Positions 6,499-6,551 of a DNA stretch of 6,551 nucleotides are shown one piece after another. The translations under genes were made by a program, and so were the position numbers. The stretch is from positions 1 through 6,551 of the forward strand of contig JBFLYE010000192.1 of the NCBI GenBank assembly GCA_040756715.1, in the 5' to 3' direction. The notes beneath the pieces are model-generated. The model saw only the letters and a program-made list of their open reading frames with translations. It was not told the DNA's origin and searched no databases. Position 1 is the first letter of the stretch; the number at the start of each line of letters is the position of its first letter. This DNA comes from a bacterium (GTDB taxonomy: Bacteria > UBA9089 > UBA9088).

Positions 6499-6524
6499 TG
6501 AATTTTGAATGTTGAATTTTGAAT
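6499..6524. repeat. Short tandem direct repeat downstream of hslU
   Basis: TGAATTTTGAAT occurs twice (6499-6510 and 6513-6524) with two bases between, a 14-bp period. Each copy is itself two TGAAT units. It is AT-rich and non-coding. The second copy supplies the TTGAAT that could act as a -35 for the next gene. Confidence 0.6.
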
Positions 6525-6547
6525 TAAAAGGGGAAAAATTTTATAAA
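6519..6547 (+). promoter_or_regulatory. Possible promoter for a gene beyond the right edge
   Basis: TTGAAT (6519-6524, 4 of 6) is followed by a 17-bp spacer and TATAAA (6542-6547). The 13-mer AATTTTATAAAAC (6537-6549) is identical to the block containing the hslU proximal -10 (5090-5102). If the arrangement is the same, the next gene would start near 6554, outside the window. Nothing else is recognisable in 6418-6551: no stable hairpin terminator and no plausible open frame. Confidence 0.35.
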
Positions 6548-6551
6548 ACTT

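Noticed and set aside
6418-6551. A small gene or terminator after hslU
   Set aside because: Every ATG opens only a few codons before a stop, and no GC-rich hairpin with a T-run is present.

Overview
The window is bacterial and AT-rich. It holds four protein-coding genes in a + / - / - / + layout. HslU (the ClpY ATPase) and a prepilin with a type III signal sequence identify a bacterium that has type IV pilus or type II secretion machinery. I cannot name the lineage from this sequence. An uncultured, low-to-mid GC Gram-negative-type bacterium is plausible but is only inference.

Layout. (1) Positions 3-1154 (+): the 3' part of a membrane protein with TPR-like helical repeats on both sides of about five membrane segments. 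The frame is open to the window edge, so the gene starts upstream. (2) About 1179-1210: a perfect 24-bp palindrome that ends both the + gene and the convergent pilin gene. (3) 1231-1833 (-): a 200-residue prepilin with a textbook EF-hand-type calcium loop and a six-cysteine tail. It has its own near-consensus promoter (with a palindrome just downstream), a strong Shine-Dalgarno and its own terminator, so it looks like a highly expressed single-gene unit. (4) 1941-4886 (-): a 981-residue polytopic protein fused to a spermidine-synthase-like SAM-binding domain, with a long helical C-terminal extension. (5) 4887-5106: a 220-bp divergent promoter region. (6) 5107-6417 (+): complete hslU, with no hslV beside it. 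(7) 6418-6551: an AT-rich tail with short repeats and a possible promoter pointing out of the window.

No obvious pathway joins the four genes. The pilin and the membrane/SAM protein are co-oriented, but the pilin has a separate promoter. HslU belongs to protein quality control.

The most distinctive signals are: two divergent genes whose best -10 boxes sit exactly where transcription would begin on the A of the start codon, with no Shine-Dalgarno (predicted leaderless mRNAs); hslU separated from hslV but with an intact HslV-docking tail; replacement of the two catalytic-loop Asp residues in the spermidine-synthase-like domain; and the calcium loop plus six cysteines in the pilin. I see no CRISPR array, tRNA, rRNA, insertion sequence or wholly new gene system.
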